Source: Algibacter sp. L3A6 (lineage in GTDB: Bacteria > Bacteroidota > Bacteroidia > Flavobacteriales > Flavobacteriaceae). Taken from it: a stretch of 64,000 nt of DNA. Location of the stretch: positions 496,001 to 560,000 of the forward strand of contig NZ_CP047030.1 of NCBI RefSeq assembly GCF_009796825.1, written 5' to 3'. Within the stretch, counting starts at the first letter, position 1, and each line of letters starts with the position of its first letter. Shown one piece after another: positions 54,493 to 63,673 of the stretch. The notes below the pieces were generated by a model. The model made no database searches and was not told where the DNA came from. It saw only the letters and a list, made by a program, of their open reading frames with translations. The translations under genes and the position numbers were made by a program.

Positions 54493-56334
54493 TTATGGAG
54501 TAATATTTTTTATGGTATGGACTTCTAAATTTATTCTGAAATGATTGGAAGGTGCGCCTTTTCTACTTTTTTCAAAAATACGCAACCACAACTTCAGTTT
54601 TTCATCTGTAACATCTTTTAACTCTTCACAAATAAATTGATATGCCTTTAATCGATTTTCACCAATATCAGCGAAAGCTAATTGATCCGCGCTTCTCAAT
54701 TTATAAAAATCGTTAACCATATCAAAACCTGTCCACGTTTCAAAAGCTTCCAGGGTTAAGTTGTTAGCTAATAAATGGGCGTTTAGTAATTCGGTTGATG
54801 TACTATTTTTTAATAACAAATCTTTCCCCGAGGCGGTTAAAAAACTATCAGCAAAAGCCTTAGGCCAATCGCTTGGCAAAAACCGAAGACGCACTAATTC
54901 TTTCAAGTGAAATTTAGTAAAATCTTTATAATTTTCGGTAGTTAATATATCTTTATTCCATTTTGTAGAAGAATCCGTTTCGCTCAAGTAAGCGTATTCC
55001 TGCTCATATAACGGAAACAAACTATTAAAGTTTTTGGCCTTATTAATAATTACAGTTTCTATATCAAAATCTGTTTCCGACAGTATGGTTAACACTTTAT
55101 ATCCCGGAGCGTATGCCGCTAATGATGGCGTTTGTATATTGAACAACGTATTGCCTTTTTTACTAGTTCGCGCACCAGTATCGTTAATATGCATATGGCC
55201 TCCAAAATGTATTTGAATGCCTGCATCGGCAAAAACCTCAGCAACATCGGCTTTAGGAACGCGATGCAGTTGCATTTTATTTTCTCCAAAAAAGGCTTTC
55301 ATCTCTTCGGAAGCATCATCGTTAAAATCAACCATAGGATAATGGCTAAAAGCGATTAAAACCTTACCTTCTTCTCTGGCTTGTGCTGCTACTTTTTTCA
55401 CCCAAGCTATTAAATGCATTTTCTGTAAAAGCACGTTATTGTAACCAATACTTGCTCCAGAAAAATCACTTGCATTATTTGATGCTCCCGACAATTCTTT
55501 ATTTGGCACATACACATTGGCATCGATTGCTAAAAGCCAAACACCAGCGGTTGGCTCTACTAAATAACTAGCATCCGGATGCGTATTATAGTCATCAATT
55601 TGATAGGTTCTTTTGTTTAAACCTGAAGCTTCTTTGGCTTTTTCAAAACTATATTCGTCGTAAGTATATGAAGAAAACGGCGTTTCCCAGTACACATATT
55701 CTTTCTGAGGATAAAACCCGAATGCCCCCATTTCATTCAAAATATCTTTATAACCCCATTTTTTTATTTCTGAAGTTATTATAGGTTTCAACTGCCCTTC
55801 CGCTGTGTCTTTTAAATTTTTAACCGAACTTATTATAATTTGTTCCTGACCGCCTACGCCTAAAAAATCAGTTTTTCCCGCCTCTTGAGTAAAAGGTTTT
55901 ACGGGATCGTGATTTCCGGTGGTTGCGAAGAATAAAACACCATGCTTTTTAGAATAACGGTCTAAAATTTTGCGTAAACCTTTTACGTGAATTGGTTGTC
56001 CGTCGTCACTAAAATCACCAGGCAGCGCCACATATTTAATACCTCTAGCAACAATATCATCTAGAGCTTCAATAAATGCAAAATAGTTTTCGTTGAATAT
56101 TCTAGTGGATTGCAATTGTGCTTGCATAGTCCTGATATTAACAAAATTTCCTGTTTCCGGATTTTCGATACCTTTATAATTGGCATCTTCAAAATGCGCA
56201 TAAATATCTTGAAAATGGGCATCGGCAATAAATGCTATTTGAATAGGAGTCACCTCAGCTTTTATCTTTTCCTCACAAGAAAACAATATTATTAAAAGCA
56301 CGACACCAATGTACTTACTATACAATTTATTCAA
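54493..56334 (-). CDS. Calcineurin-like metallophosphoesterase lipoprotein
   Basis: A 613-residue lipoprotein with a two-metal phosphoesterase domain. The signal peptide ends in LIILFSCEEK (Cys20). The metal motifs are complete: IADAH (Asp38, His40), GDFSDDG (106-112), GNHD (140-143), AFSHYP (about 345) and GGHMH (about 395). About 200 further residues of unknown, helical character follow (LKELVRLRFLPSDWP). It should act outside the cytoplasm on a phosphomono- or diester. Its place in the hydrolase operon, 8 bases after GH115, suggests the substrate glycan or its aglycone carries phosphate; phosphate scavenging is the other reading. Confidence 0.88.
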   Translation of the reverse strand: MNKLYSKYIGVVLLIILFSCEEKIKAEVTPIQIAFIADAHFQDIYAHFEDANYKGIENPETGNFVNIRTMQAQLQSTRIFNENYFAFIEALDDIVARGIKYVALPGDFSDDGQPIHVKGLRKILDRYSKKHGVLFFATTGNHDPVKPFTQEAGKTDFLGVGGQEQIIISSVKNLKDTAEGQLKPIITSEIKKWGYKDILNEMGAFGFYPQKEYVYWETPFSSYTYDEYSFEKAKEASGLNKRTYQIDDYNTHPDASYLVEPTAGVWLLAIDANVYVPNKELSGASNNASDFSGASIGYNNVLLQKMHLIAWVKKVAAQAREEGKVLIAFSHYPMVDFNDDASEEMKAFFGENKMQLHRVPKADVAEVFADAGIQIHFGGHMHINDTGARTSKKGNTLFNIQTPSLAAYAPGYKVLTILSETDFDIETVIINKAKNFNSLFPLYEQEYAYLSETDSSTKWNKDILTTENYKDFTKFHLKELVRLRFLPSDWPKAFADSFLTASGKDLLLKNSTSTELLNAHLLANNLTLEAFETWTGFDMVNDFYKLRSADQLAFADIGENRLKAYQFICEELKDVTDEKLKLWLRIFEKSRKGAPSNHFRINLEVHTIKNITP

Positions 56335-56342
56335 AATTCTAA

Positions 56343-59339
56343 TTATTTTTTAACAGTTTCCTTCGGAAAAGCATAACTCGCTTTCCATCCTCCTAAATCT
56401 ATCAACACCTGATCTATCATAACCCCCGGATCTACCATCCAAATTTTTAAAGTATGCGCTCCGGCCTTATTTACTATTTGTTTCGCCGCTTTTACCGTGG
56501 CGTTTTTAAGCACATTTTCTTTCCATTCATCACTACGACCTTGCGTTTGAAAATCTACAATTACAGGGTCGGCATCATCAATAGCAACGGCACAACGTAC
56601 GCCAATACCTGCATGTGGTGCGTGTGTGGGTACAACTTGTAAGTTCACTTGAGCTTCTCCGAAATTAAAAGTATAAAAATCATACTCCAAAACAGGGCTA
56701 TTGGCTTTTATTTCTTCAATATTAACATTTGGTACTGCCGTTCGAGGTAAAGCTGTAATAACCTTATTGGTATAGCCCATGCCTTCAAATAATTCCCAAT
56801 CCGCATCTTTTACTGCGTTTTTCCTTGTGAAATTTTCAGCATTTATTGACACATATCCTTTATCTTCAACAAAGCCTTTGTAGTTTTTTAAAACTTCTAA
56901 TTTCGGGTTATAAACTGAAACTCCAATGGTTGTTGTTTTTCCTTCGGAAATAAAATCAATAGCACTATTCACCTTAAAACTTGGTGGAATTAATTGAAAA
57001 TCGTGTCCCAACGGCGCTTCTTTTTTGTTCTCGCCTTTTGGCACTTTATCCCAATCGATACGCACCCAAATCCTTTTTTCTACCTGACCTGAAGTTGTAT
57101 TTAAGACACCGCTTACTTCAGATAATTTTATCCAATCGGCCTTTGGTTTAGCTTCCCAGTTTAGAGTTCCGTTGCCTTCAACAAAAACATCAATAAAATA
57201 ACTGCTATTTGTGTATCTATTAAACACCGGCAACACATCTGCATAACTGTTTATAATTTCATCATTCACTTCCATTTGGTAACCTTCTAAAGCCAAACCT
57301 AACTTAGCTTTTTCTTCGGTTTGAACAGTAGATGTCGCCGGTTGAGCAAAGACGGGTAAAAAACGAGGCGCCATGGTCATGATATGATTCCATTTCCCGT
57401 TTTGAAGTTTTGTATTGTAATACGATGTTTCCTTTTCAATACGATTAAAAGCATCTTTTGATAAAGCACCAAACGCATTTGCACTCTGTCTACCTTGTTT
57501 AGCCGTAAATTTATTTTTGAAGCTATACAGCCATTTCTGATTTAATTTTGAAGCGCCAATTACAGGATAATACACCAATTGATAGAAAGCATCTTTTCTA
57601 TGTTCCGGTATACCATCATATAAATGTTCTGTAGTTTCAATGATAGTTTGATAGCTATTGATACGTTCTGAAACCTCATCGCCATAATGATACTGCGTTA
57701 ATTCTGTTTCGCCTTCTTTTGTAACAGGTTCCACTTGGCTCCAAGCCATAAACTCTGGACGTCTAATATAGGCTAAGCGGTTACTTTCAAATAAAACATC
57801 CGTAATTTCAGAAGCCGATTCTTTTCCAAATTCACGTACTGCCCAAGTACTCATATGTGTTTTTACAGCGGTACTTTTTTCAAAATTATCCATATCCCAA
57901 GCCATGTCTAAAAATAGCTCGATGTTATATTCATGTGGTTTAATATCTCCACAATTCAAAATCCAAATATCACGGGATTGAAACTCATAAGCCTTAGACA
58001 TTTCTTCCCACATTAAAACAGGGTTTGTGGAATTCAACCATAAATAATCATGCGGTCTTCCCCAATATGAGGTATGGTAATATACACCCGCGCCACCTGG
58101 TCTAGTTTGTTCATCAGGATTACTTAATTGACGCATATAGCCGTAGTTATCATCCGTCCAAACAAGTGTAATATCTTCTGGTAATTTTAGTCCACTTTGG
58201 TAATAATTCAATACTTCTTTATAAGGCACAAAAGCTTGAGGAATCTCTGTTGGATTCTTCTTGGTTTCCTTTTTCAATATGGCACGCTGATCGGTAATAA
58301 CACGTTCTAATAAATTAACCTGTGCATCGGTATCGTCTTCACCAACAATCATTGGCGAATCATGCTCTCCTCGCATACCAACCGTATAAATACCATCGTA
58401 TTTCGCGGTTTCTTTAGCTCGTTTAGTAAATAGATCTTTTATGGTTTCTGAATTGGTATCATAACGATATTCGCCCATGGTATCATGTTTCCATTCCGTA
58501 TTGATGTTACTCAACATCGGTTCCGCATGCGACGTTCCTATGACAATAGCATAATTATCTGCAACAAATTTATTCTCAGGATACGAGTAAAACGGTTTGG
58601 TACTCGAATGCATCGCCGGCCAAATAGTATTGGCTCTTAAACGTAATAATAACTCAAAAACTTTAGCGTAGGTTTTAGGACCAATATCACCGGTTTCTGG
58701 CTCAAAATTTAAAGCAGCCCAACGTTGTAAACCCCAATCTTCATCATTTAAAAAAACACCTCTGTATTTTACTGAAGGACTTTTGGATACCGTATTTTCA
58801 ACTGTAATCTTTAACTCTTTTCTTTTTTCTGGCGTAACATCGGCCCACCATTCCCATGGAGAGACACCAATTTTTCTAGACAATTCTAAAATACCGTAAG
58901 CTGTTCCTCTGCGATCACTCCCCGCGATGACTAAAGCTTTATCAATACCTTTTACAGGGTTTTCTATAATTTGAATAGCATAACGTTCCCAATCATTTTT
59001 AAACGCAGTAACGTTTAATTTACCCGAAGCTATTAATTTATCTATTATCGTATTTTCTCCAATAGTTCCTGCGATTATTACAGATGAAGCAGTACTCGCT
59101 TTCGAAATTATTGTCGGTTTTAAACCGGTAATATTCAAAACATCATTTGCAAAAATATTTGAAGCTATAGATACCACTTCAGCATCTTTTTTATCAATTA
59201 AAATTGATATGACATTATTGCCTTTTACAATTGAAAACTCCGAAGTCTTATCTTCTTGTGCTGTTAACACTAACACTTGAAGACAAGCCAAAAACAATCC
59301 TAAATATTTAAACATGCTTTTATATTTTAATTTTTTCAT
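56343..59339 (-). CDS. GH115 alpha-glucuronidase
   Basis: A 998-residue glycoside hydrolase of family 115, which removes alpha-1,2-linked (4-O-methyl-)glucuronic acid from xylan and related polymers, including long chains. The signal peptide is LGLFLACLQVLVLTAQE. An N-terminal domain (to about 190) is followed by the catalytic barrel beginning YRGVFLNDEDWGLQRWA, with LRLRANTIWPAMHSSTKPF, IGTSHAEPML, MRGEHDSPM and TDDNYGYMRQ, all typical of the family. The C-terminal 300 residues (SYFIDVFVEGNGTLNWEAKP onward) form beta-rich accessory domains, as in bacterial GH115. It lies in an operon with GH3, an esterase and GH29. Glucuronate release is the central predicted reaction of this locus. Confidence 0.95.
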   Translation of the reverse strand: MKKLKYKSMFKYLGLFLACLQVLVLTAQEDKTSEFSIVKGNNVISILIDKKDAEVVSIASNIFANDVLNITGLKPTIISKASTASSVIIAGTIGENTIIDKLIASGKLNVTAFKNDWERYAIQIIENPVKGIDKALVIAGSDRRGTAYGILELSRKIGVSPWEWWADVTPEKRKELKITVENTVSKSPSVKYRGVFLNDEDWGLQRWAALNFEPETGDIGPKTYAKVFELLLRLRANTIWPAMHSSTKPFYSYPENKFVADNYAIVIGTSHAEPMLSNINTEWKHDTMGEYRYDTNSETIKDLFTKRAKETAKYDGIYTVGMRGEHDSPMIVGEDDTDAQVNLLERVITDQRAILKKETKKNPTEIPQAFVPYKEVLNYYQSGLKLPEDITLVWTDDNYGYMRQLSNPDEQTRPGGAGVYYHTSYWGRPHDYLWLNSTNPVLMWEEMSKAYEFQSRDIWILNCGDIKPHEYNIELFLDMAWDMDNFEKSTAVKTHMSTWAVREFGKESASEITDVLFESNRLAYIRRPEFMAWSQVEPVTKEGETELTQYHYGDEVSERINSYQTIIETTEHLYDGIPEHRKDAFYQLVYYPVIGASKLNQKWLYSFKNKFTAKQGRQSANAFGALSKDAFNRIEKETSYYNTKLQNGKWNHIMTMAPRFLPVFAQPATSTVQTEEKAKLGLALEGYQMEVNDEIINSYADVLPVFNRYTNSSYFIDVFVEGNGTLNWEAKPKADWIKLSEVSGVLNTTSGQVEKRIWVRIDWDKVPKGENKKEAPLGHDFQLIPPSFKVNSAIDFISEGKTTTIGVSVYNPKLEVLKNYKGFVEDKGYVSINAENFTRKNAVKDADWELFEGMGYTNKVITALPRTAVPNVNIEEIKANSPVLEYDFYTFNFGEAQVNLQVVPTHAPHAGIGVRCAVAIDDADPVIVDFQTQGRSDEWKENVLKNATVKAAKQIVNKAGAHTLKIWMVDPGVMIDQVLIDLGGWKASYAFPKETVKK

Positions 59340-59445
59340 AAGTTCTTTTTCAACATATATTTAGATTTCAATTCAAATAAAGTTGACGCCATAAAAACTT
59401 ATCAAAATAATCTGTTCTATAAAAGCTTACCCGCTATAAAACTTC

Positions 59446-61068
59446 TTATTTTTTGATTGTTTTTAGAAAAGCTTCCGCGTAGCGTTCACCTAATAATCTC
59501 TGACTTTCTGAATTGAAATGTACCGCATCACCTTTATCGACCAAATCATCGGTTTTAATAACCGACATGTATTCATCTCCTTTAGCGTGCTCGTTTATAA
59601 TGGAATTCATTTCCACCCATAGCGCATCCTTTTTGGAGTAGCGACCAAGTTCACCTACCAAAATGGGCAACTTTTTATTCCGAACAGATTTTCTAAACGT
59701 TTTAAAAAGTGCTGTTAAGTTATCATCATGTTGAGGGATTTTTTTTGGATTGGCATCACTCTCCCCTTGATGCCACAAGATGCCTTTTACCTTACCGTAC
59801 TTTTTTGCTAGCGCAACTTTTTCTTTAAAATTTGATAATAATTTTACATCTCGATGACTAACATCTCCAAGCCATTGACTTATCGAGCTTCCGCCAACCG
59901 CAGTTTGTATTAATAATACAGATGTGTTTTCTGGAATTTCTTCTAAAAGGTTTTTAGCAAAAGACAAACCGCTATCTAAACCTCCCATTTTAGGTTCGTA
60001 AAAATGAAGTGGCTCTTTAGCCAAAACGATTTCATTATTTTTATTTATAGTTAGCACTCGGCTCGATGCTATAGTGTCTTGCGGTTCTACATAACCACGA
60101 CCCGCCATATTAGATTGTCCCGCCATTATAAAAACCCAAACATCTTTCTTTTTAGGAAGCCCCTTTAGTTTAACCTCAGCTTTCGGAAAATTATAAGTTC
60201 TGTCTAGCTTTTCTTTTTTGGCAGGCTTTGCCATATTCTTTAACCATTTTTCGGCTAATTTTGGCCAGATTTCGCCAGCTACATTTCCTTTACGTAAACC
60301 ATAACCATGTCCACCTTCTGGATAAACATGTAACTCTACTGGCGTTTCGTTATCGCGTAAAGCTTGCCCCATAACAAAACCACTATTGCCGTATTGATCA
60401 TCTGCTGTTCCGAAGATAAAAAACGGTGGTGTATTTTTATCTAAAGAAAAATCGGGATTTATTGTTTTATTTTCACCTTTATCTAAATAAGCTGGATAAA
60501 TAAGCATCGTGAAATTCGACTTGCTCGATAAGTTATCTATAGAATCTTGAGGCTCATAAAAACTAGTATTATCATTGGTTGAAGCTAAAGCAGACAAGTG
60601 ACCTCCTGCTGAAAAACCTATAAGTCCTATTTTGTTGGTATCTAAATCAAATTCCGAAGCTTTACTTCTCAACACTTTTATAGCCCGCTGAATATCTTGA
60701 GAAGCTCCTTTTTGGTTTTTAGGAACTCGATATTGTAACACAAACGCGGTGTAACCCAAGTTGTTTAACCATTCGGCTATCTCGTAACCTTCTTTATCGA
60801 TAGCCAAAATACCGTAACCACCACCTGGGCAAACAATAATACCTGCCTGAGATTCATTGGATTGTTTTGGTTTAAATACTGTAAGCGTTGGGTTGGTAAC
60901 ATCCGTTAACCTTATAACATTATTACTCGTGTTGTCCGTTTGCCTTGGTAATTGTTTTGGCCGCGACTCGTTGGGTACTTTATCAGGCCACAACGTAATG
61001 ATATCTTCCGTTTGAGCTGAAAGCAAACAAGTAAAAAAAAGACTAATAGCTAATAAAGCAAACTTCAT
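59446..61068 (-). CDS. Two-domain esterase: alpha/beta hydrolase plus SGNH (CE6/sialate-esterase-like)
   Basis: A 540-residue secreted protein with two esterase domains. After a signal peptide (MKFALLAISLFFTCLLSAQ), residues about 60-280 are an alpha/beta hydrolase with oxyanion motif CPGGGYG, nucleophile Ser153 in GFSAGGH, an Asp near 223 and His254 in GGHGYG. Residues about 305-540 are an SGNH hydrolase of the SASA/CE6 type with GQSNMAG (Ser319), WHQGESD and DAVHFN (Asp514, His517). Both catalytic sets look complete. This fits removal of acetyl or other ester groups from two positions of one polymer, for example acetylated xylan. It lies 15 bases after GH3 and about 105 before GH115. Confidence 0.9.
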   Translation of the reverse strand: MKFALLAISLFFTCLLSAQTEDIITLWPDKVPNESRPKQLPRQTDNTSNNVIRLTDVTNPTLTVFKPKQSNESQAGIIVCPGGGYGILAIDKEGYEIAEWLNNLGYTAFVLQYRVPKNQKGASQDIQRAIKVLRSKASEFDLDTNKIGLIGFSAGGHLSALASTNDNTSFYEPQDSIDNLSSKSNFTMLIYPAYLDKGENKTINPDFSLDKNTPPFFIFGTADDQYGNSGFVMGQALRDNETPVELHVYPEGGHGYGLRKGNVAGEIWPKLAEKWLKNMAKPAKKEKLDRTYNFPKAEVKLKGLPKKKDVWVFIMAGQSNMAGRGYVEPQDTIASSRVLTINKNNEIVLAKEPLHFYEPKMGGLDSGLSFAKNLLEEIPENTSVLLIQTAVGGSSISQWLGDVSHRDVKLLSNFKEKVALAKKYGKVKGILWHQGESDANPKKIPQHDDNLTALFKTFRKSVRNKKLPILVGELGRYSKKDALWVEMNSIINEHAKGDEYMSVIKTDDLVDKGDAVHFNSESQRLLGERYAEAFLKTIKK

Positions 61069-61083
61069 AATGCAAAAAGGTTT

Positions 61084-63645
61084 TTATGGTTTTAAACGAA
61101 AACTTTTTTGTTGCTTAATGTCTTGAGACGATCCACCTATCATAAATTGATATTCGCCACTTGCAAAAGCCCACTGTTTCGTTTTTACATCCCAAAATTG
61201 CAACTCTTTTTTCGAAACTTCAAATTCTATCTTAGTTGATTTTCCTTTAGGCAAAAATTCTCTTTTAAAACCGACTAATTTCTTCAAAGGTCTTTTAACT
61301 GAAGCGTTAGGTGCTTTGAAATATAATTGAGCCACCTCATCACCATTATAATCTCCAATATTTTCAATGGTTGTCGTGATTGTTAATGTGTCGTCTTTCT
61401 GCTTTATTTTAATGCCTTTGTATTCAAATTCAGAATAACTTAAACCATAACCAAACGGATAAAGCGCTTCACCTTCAAAATACATATAAGTTCTACCGTT
61501 AGAAACCTCGTAATCGTCCATTGGAGGTAGATCTGCGATTGATTTATAAAAAGTAAACGGCAATCTTCCGGCAGGATTATAATCACCAAAAAGCACATCG
61601 GCAATGGCTTTTCCACCAGATTCTCCCGGATACCAAGCATCTACAATAGCAGGAATATTATCGTCCATCCAATTAATAGCCAAAGAACTTCCCGCAACCA
61701 AAACAACTATAACATTCTTGTTTTCGGCATAAATCTCCTTTAAGTAATTAACTTGATCTTCGGGTAATTTTAAATCTGTACGGTCTCGACCTTCTTTTTC
61801 TATAGACTTATTAATTCCCATAACAGCAATCACATAATCACTTGCTCGGGCAACGGCTTTATCTTCCGCATATAAATCATCGGTTAAAGTTGGGACTTCC
61901 CATAATAACTGACAAATAGCATCGCCACCATTATCAAAATACTCTAATTTAATAGCGTATTTTGCACCAGCTTCCATCGTTATTTCAACTTGATCGGTAG
62001 TCATTCCGCGATTATGCCATTCGTCTACAACAAGTTTATTGTTTAACCACAATCGAACACCATCATCCGAATTAACACCAATTTTATAAATTCCCGAAAA
62101 GTTAGGCGTTATGTTGCCCGTCCATCTTATTGATTTATGCCTGTAATTGGTATACGGATCTGGCGGATTGTTTACAGGATCGAAATTCACTACCTTATCT
62201 ACGCGAGTTTGCGGCGTACCTTCTAGAAACTTATCATCATAATATTCTCCGTATAAGCCAGTTTCATCATTATAATCATTACGTAAATTTTCAGCTTCAA
62301 TAAGGTTTAAATTTCTAGCGGCGGTTTTCCATTTTACATAAGTAACTTCGGCTTTATTACCAACCTTTTCCTTAACTCCGTCTAAAGGAGAAATGGGTTT
62401 AATAACCGGCAATCCACTATAATCTCCAAAAACAACCTGATTGGCATTAAAACCAACCACTCCTATTTTTTTAATAGCATTTACATCTAAAGGCAAAGTA
62501 TTATTCTCATTTTTAAGAAGCACTATAGATTCTCTTGAAGCCTCTAAAGCTAAATCTTGATGTTTTTTTGAACCAATAATATCTGGTGAAATTTTGGTAT
62601 ACGGGTTGTTTTCTGTGCTATCGAAAATCCCTAATTTAAACCGCGTAGTTAACACTCTAGCCGTTGCTTTATCTATATTTTCTTCGGAAACTAAACCTTT
62701 TTTATAAGCCGAAAGTAAATGTTTTGCATAAATATCATTGCCACACTCGAAATCTAACCCCGCTTCTATTGCTGCTTTTGCTGCGAGTTCTTTAGTATCT
62801 ACATATTTGTGCGATTTCACTAAATACGTTGGTGCTCCACAATCACTTACCACATAACCTTTAAAACCCCATTCATCTCTTAAAACAGTGTTTAGCAACC
62901 AATTGTTTGCCGTACTTGGCACACCATTAACAGCGTTGTAAGCACTCATTATAGATTGTGCATTGCCTTCTTGAACGGTTGCTTTATAAGCTGGGAAATA
63001 ATACTCACGTAGCGACCTTTCAGAAATATTAGCATTGTAAGCAAACCGATTATCTTCTTGATTATTGGCTACAAAATGTTTGGGAGTAGACACTACTTTT
63101 AAATAGTTCTCGTCATTTCCTTGTAATCCTTTTACAAAAGCAACACCTATTTTACTGGTTAAATAAGGATCTTCACCATAAGTTTCGGGCGTTCTTCCCC
63201 AACGTGGATCGCGTGCCATATTAATGGTAGGCGACCAAAAGGTGAGTAAATCACTGTACACATTTTTTTGATCTTTACCTTGGTTGAAGAAGTTCCATTT
63301 TGCTCGGGCTTCATCTGAAATAGCTGAAGACACGTTATAAATTAAATCCGAATTCCAAGTCGCCGCTAAAGCTACAGCTTGAGGAAACACGGTAAATCGC
63401 CCACCTTTTACAACACCATGTAAAGCTTCGTTACCATGATAATATTTATCGACTTCTAAACGCGGAATCGCTTCTGCGGTAGACACAAGCATCGATACTT
63501 TTTCTTCTACGGTTAATCGCTCCAATAAATCTTGAACACGCATTTCAATAGGTAAGTCTTGATTTTGAAACGTATATTTAGTTTGGCCAAAACCTAGAAT
63601 AGGCATGACAGACAAAACAAATATGATGACTCTTTTTAATACCAT
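61084..63645 (-). CDS. GH3 beta-glycosidase with PA14 domain (xylosidase-like)
   Basis: An 853-residue secreted exo-beta-glycosidase. The signal peptide (VIIFVLSVMPILGFGQ) precedes the GH3 barrel (to about 345): GNEALHGVV (substrate pocket, often seen in xylosidases), STPKHFVANNQ, and nucleophile Asp268 in VVSDCGAP. The second GH3 domain (from about 360) is interrupted by a PA14 module (about 462-590, GLYGEYYDDKFLEG, GVNSDDGVRLWLNN), a carbohydrate-binding insertion. The putative acid/base Glu is in IEKEGRDRTDLKLP (about 616-618). A Fn3-like domain ends the chain. With GH115 and esterases a beta-xylosidase role is likely, though beta-glucosidase cannot be excluded. Confidence 0.93.
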   Translation of the reverse strand: MVLKRVIIFVLSVMPILGFGQTKYTFQNQDLPIEMRVQDLLERLTVEEKVSMLVSTAEAIPRLEVDKYYHGNEALHGVVKGGRFTVFPQAVALAATWNSDLIYNVSSAISDEARAKWNFFNQGKDQKNVYSDLLTFWSPTINMARDPRWGRTPETYGEDPYLTSKIGVAFVKGLQGNDENYLKVVSTPKHFVANNQEDNRFAYNANISERSLREYYFPAYKATVQEGNAQSIMSAYNAVNGVPSTANNWLLNTVLRDEWGFKGYVVSDCGAPTYLVKSHKYVDTKELAAKAAIEAGLDFECGNDIYAKHLLSAYKKGLVSEENIDKATARVLTTRFKLGIFDSTENNPYTKISPDIIGSKKHQDLALEASRESIVLLKNENNTLPLDVNAIKKIGVVGFNANQVVFGDYSGLPVIKPISPLDGVKEKVGNKAEVTYVKWKTAARNLNLIEAENLRNDYNDETGLYGEYYDDKFLEGTPQTRVDKVVNFDPVNNPPDPYTNYRHKSIRWTGNITPNFSGIYKIGVNSDDGVRLWLNNKLVVDEWHNRGMTTDQVEITMEAGAKYAIKLEYFDNGGDAICQLLWEVPTLTDDLYAEDKAVARASDYVIAVMGINKSIEKEGRDRTDLKLPEDQVNYLKEIYAENKNVIVVLVAGSSLAINWMDDNIPAIVDAWYPGESGGKAIADVLFGDYNPAGRLPFTFYKSIADLPPMDDYEVSNGRTYMYFEGEALYPFGYGLSYSEFEYKGIKIKQKDDTLTITTTIENIGDYNGDEVAQLYFKAPNASVKRPLKKLVGFKREFLPKGKSTKIEFEVSKKELQFWDVKTKQWAFASGEYQFMIGGSSQDIKQQKSFRLKP

Positions 63646-63673
63646 TTAAAAACCGAAATTGTATGAATGATTA

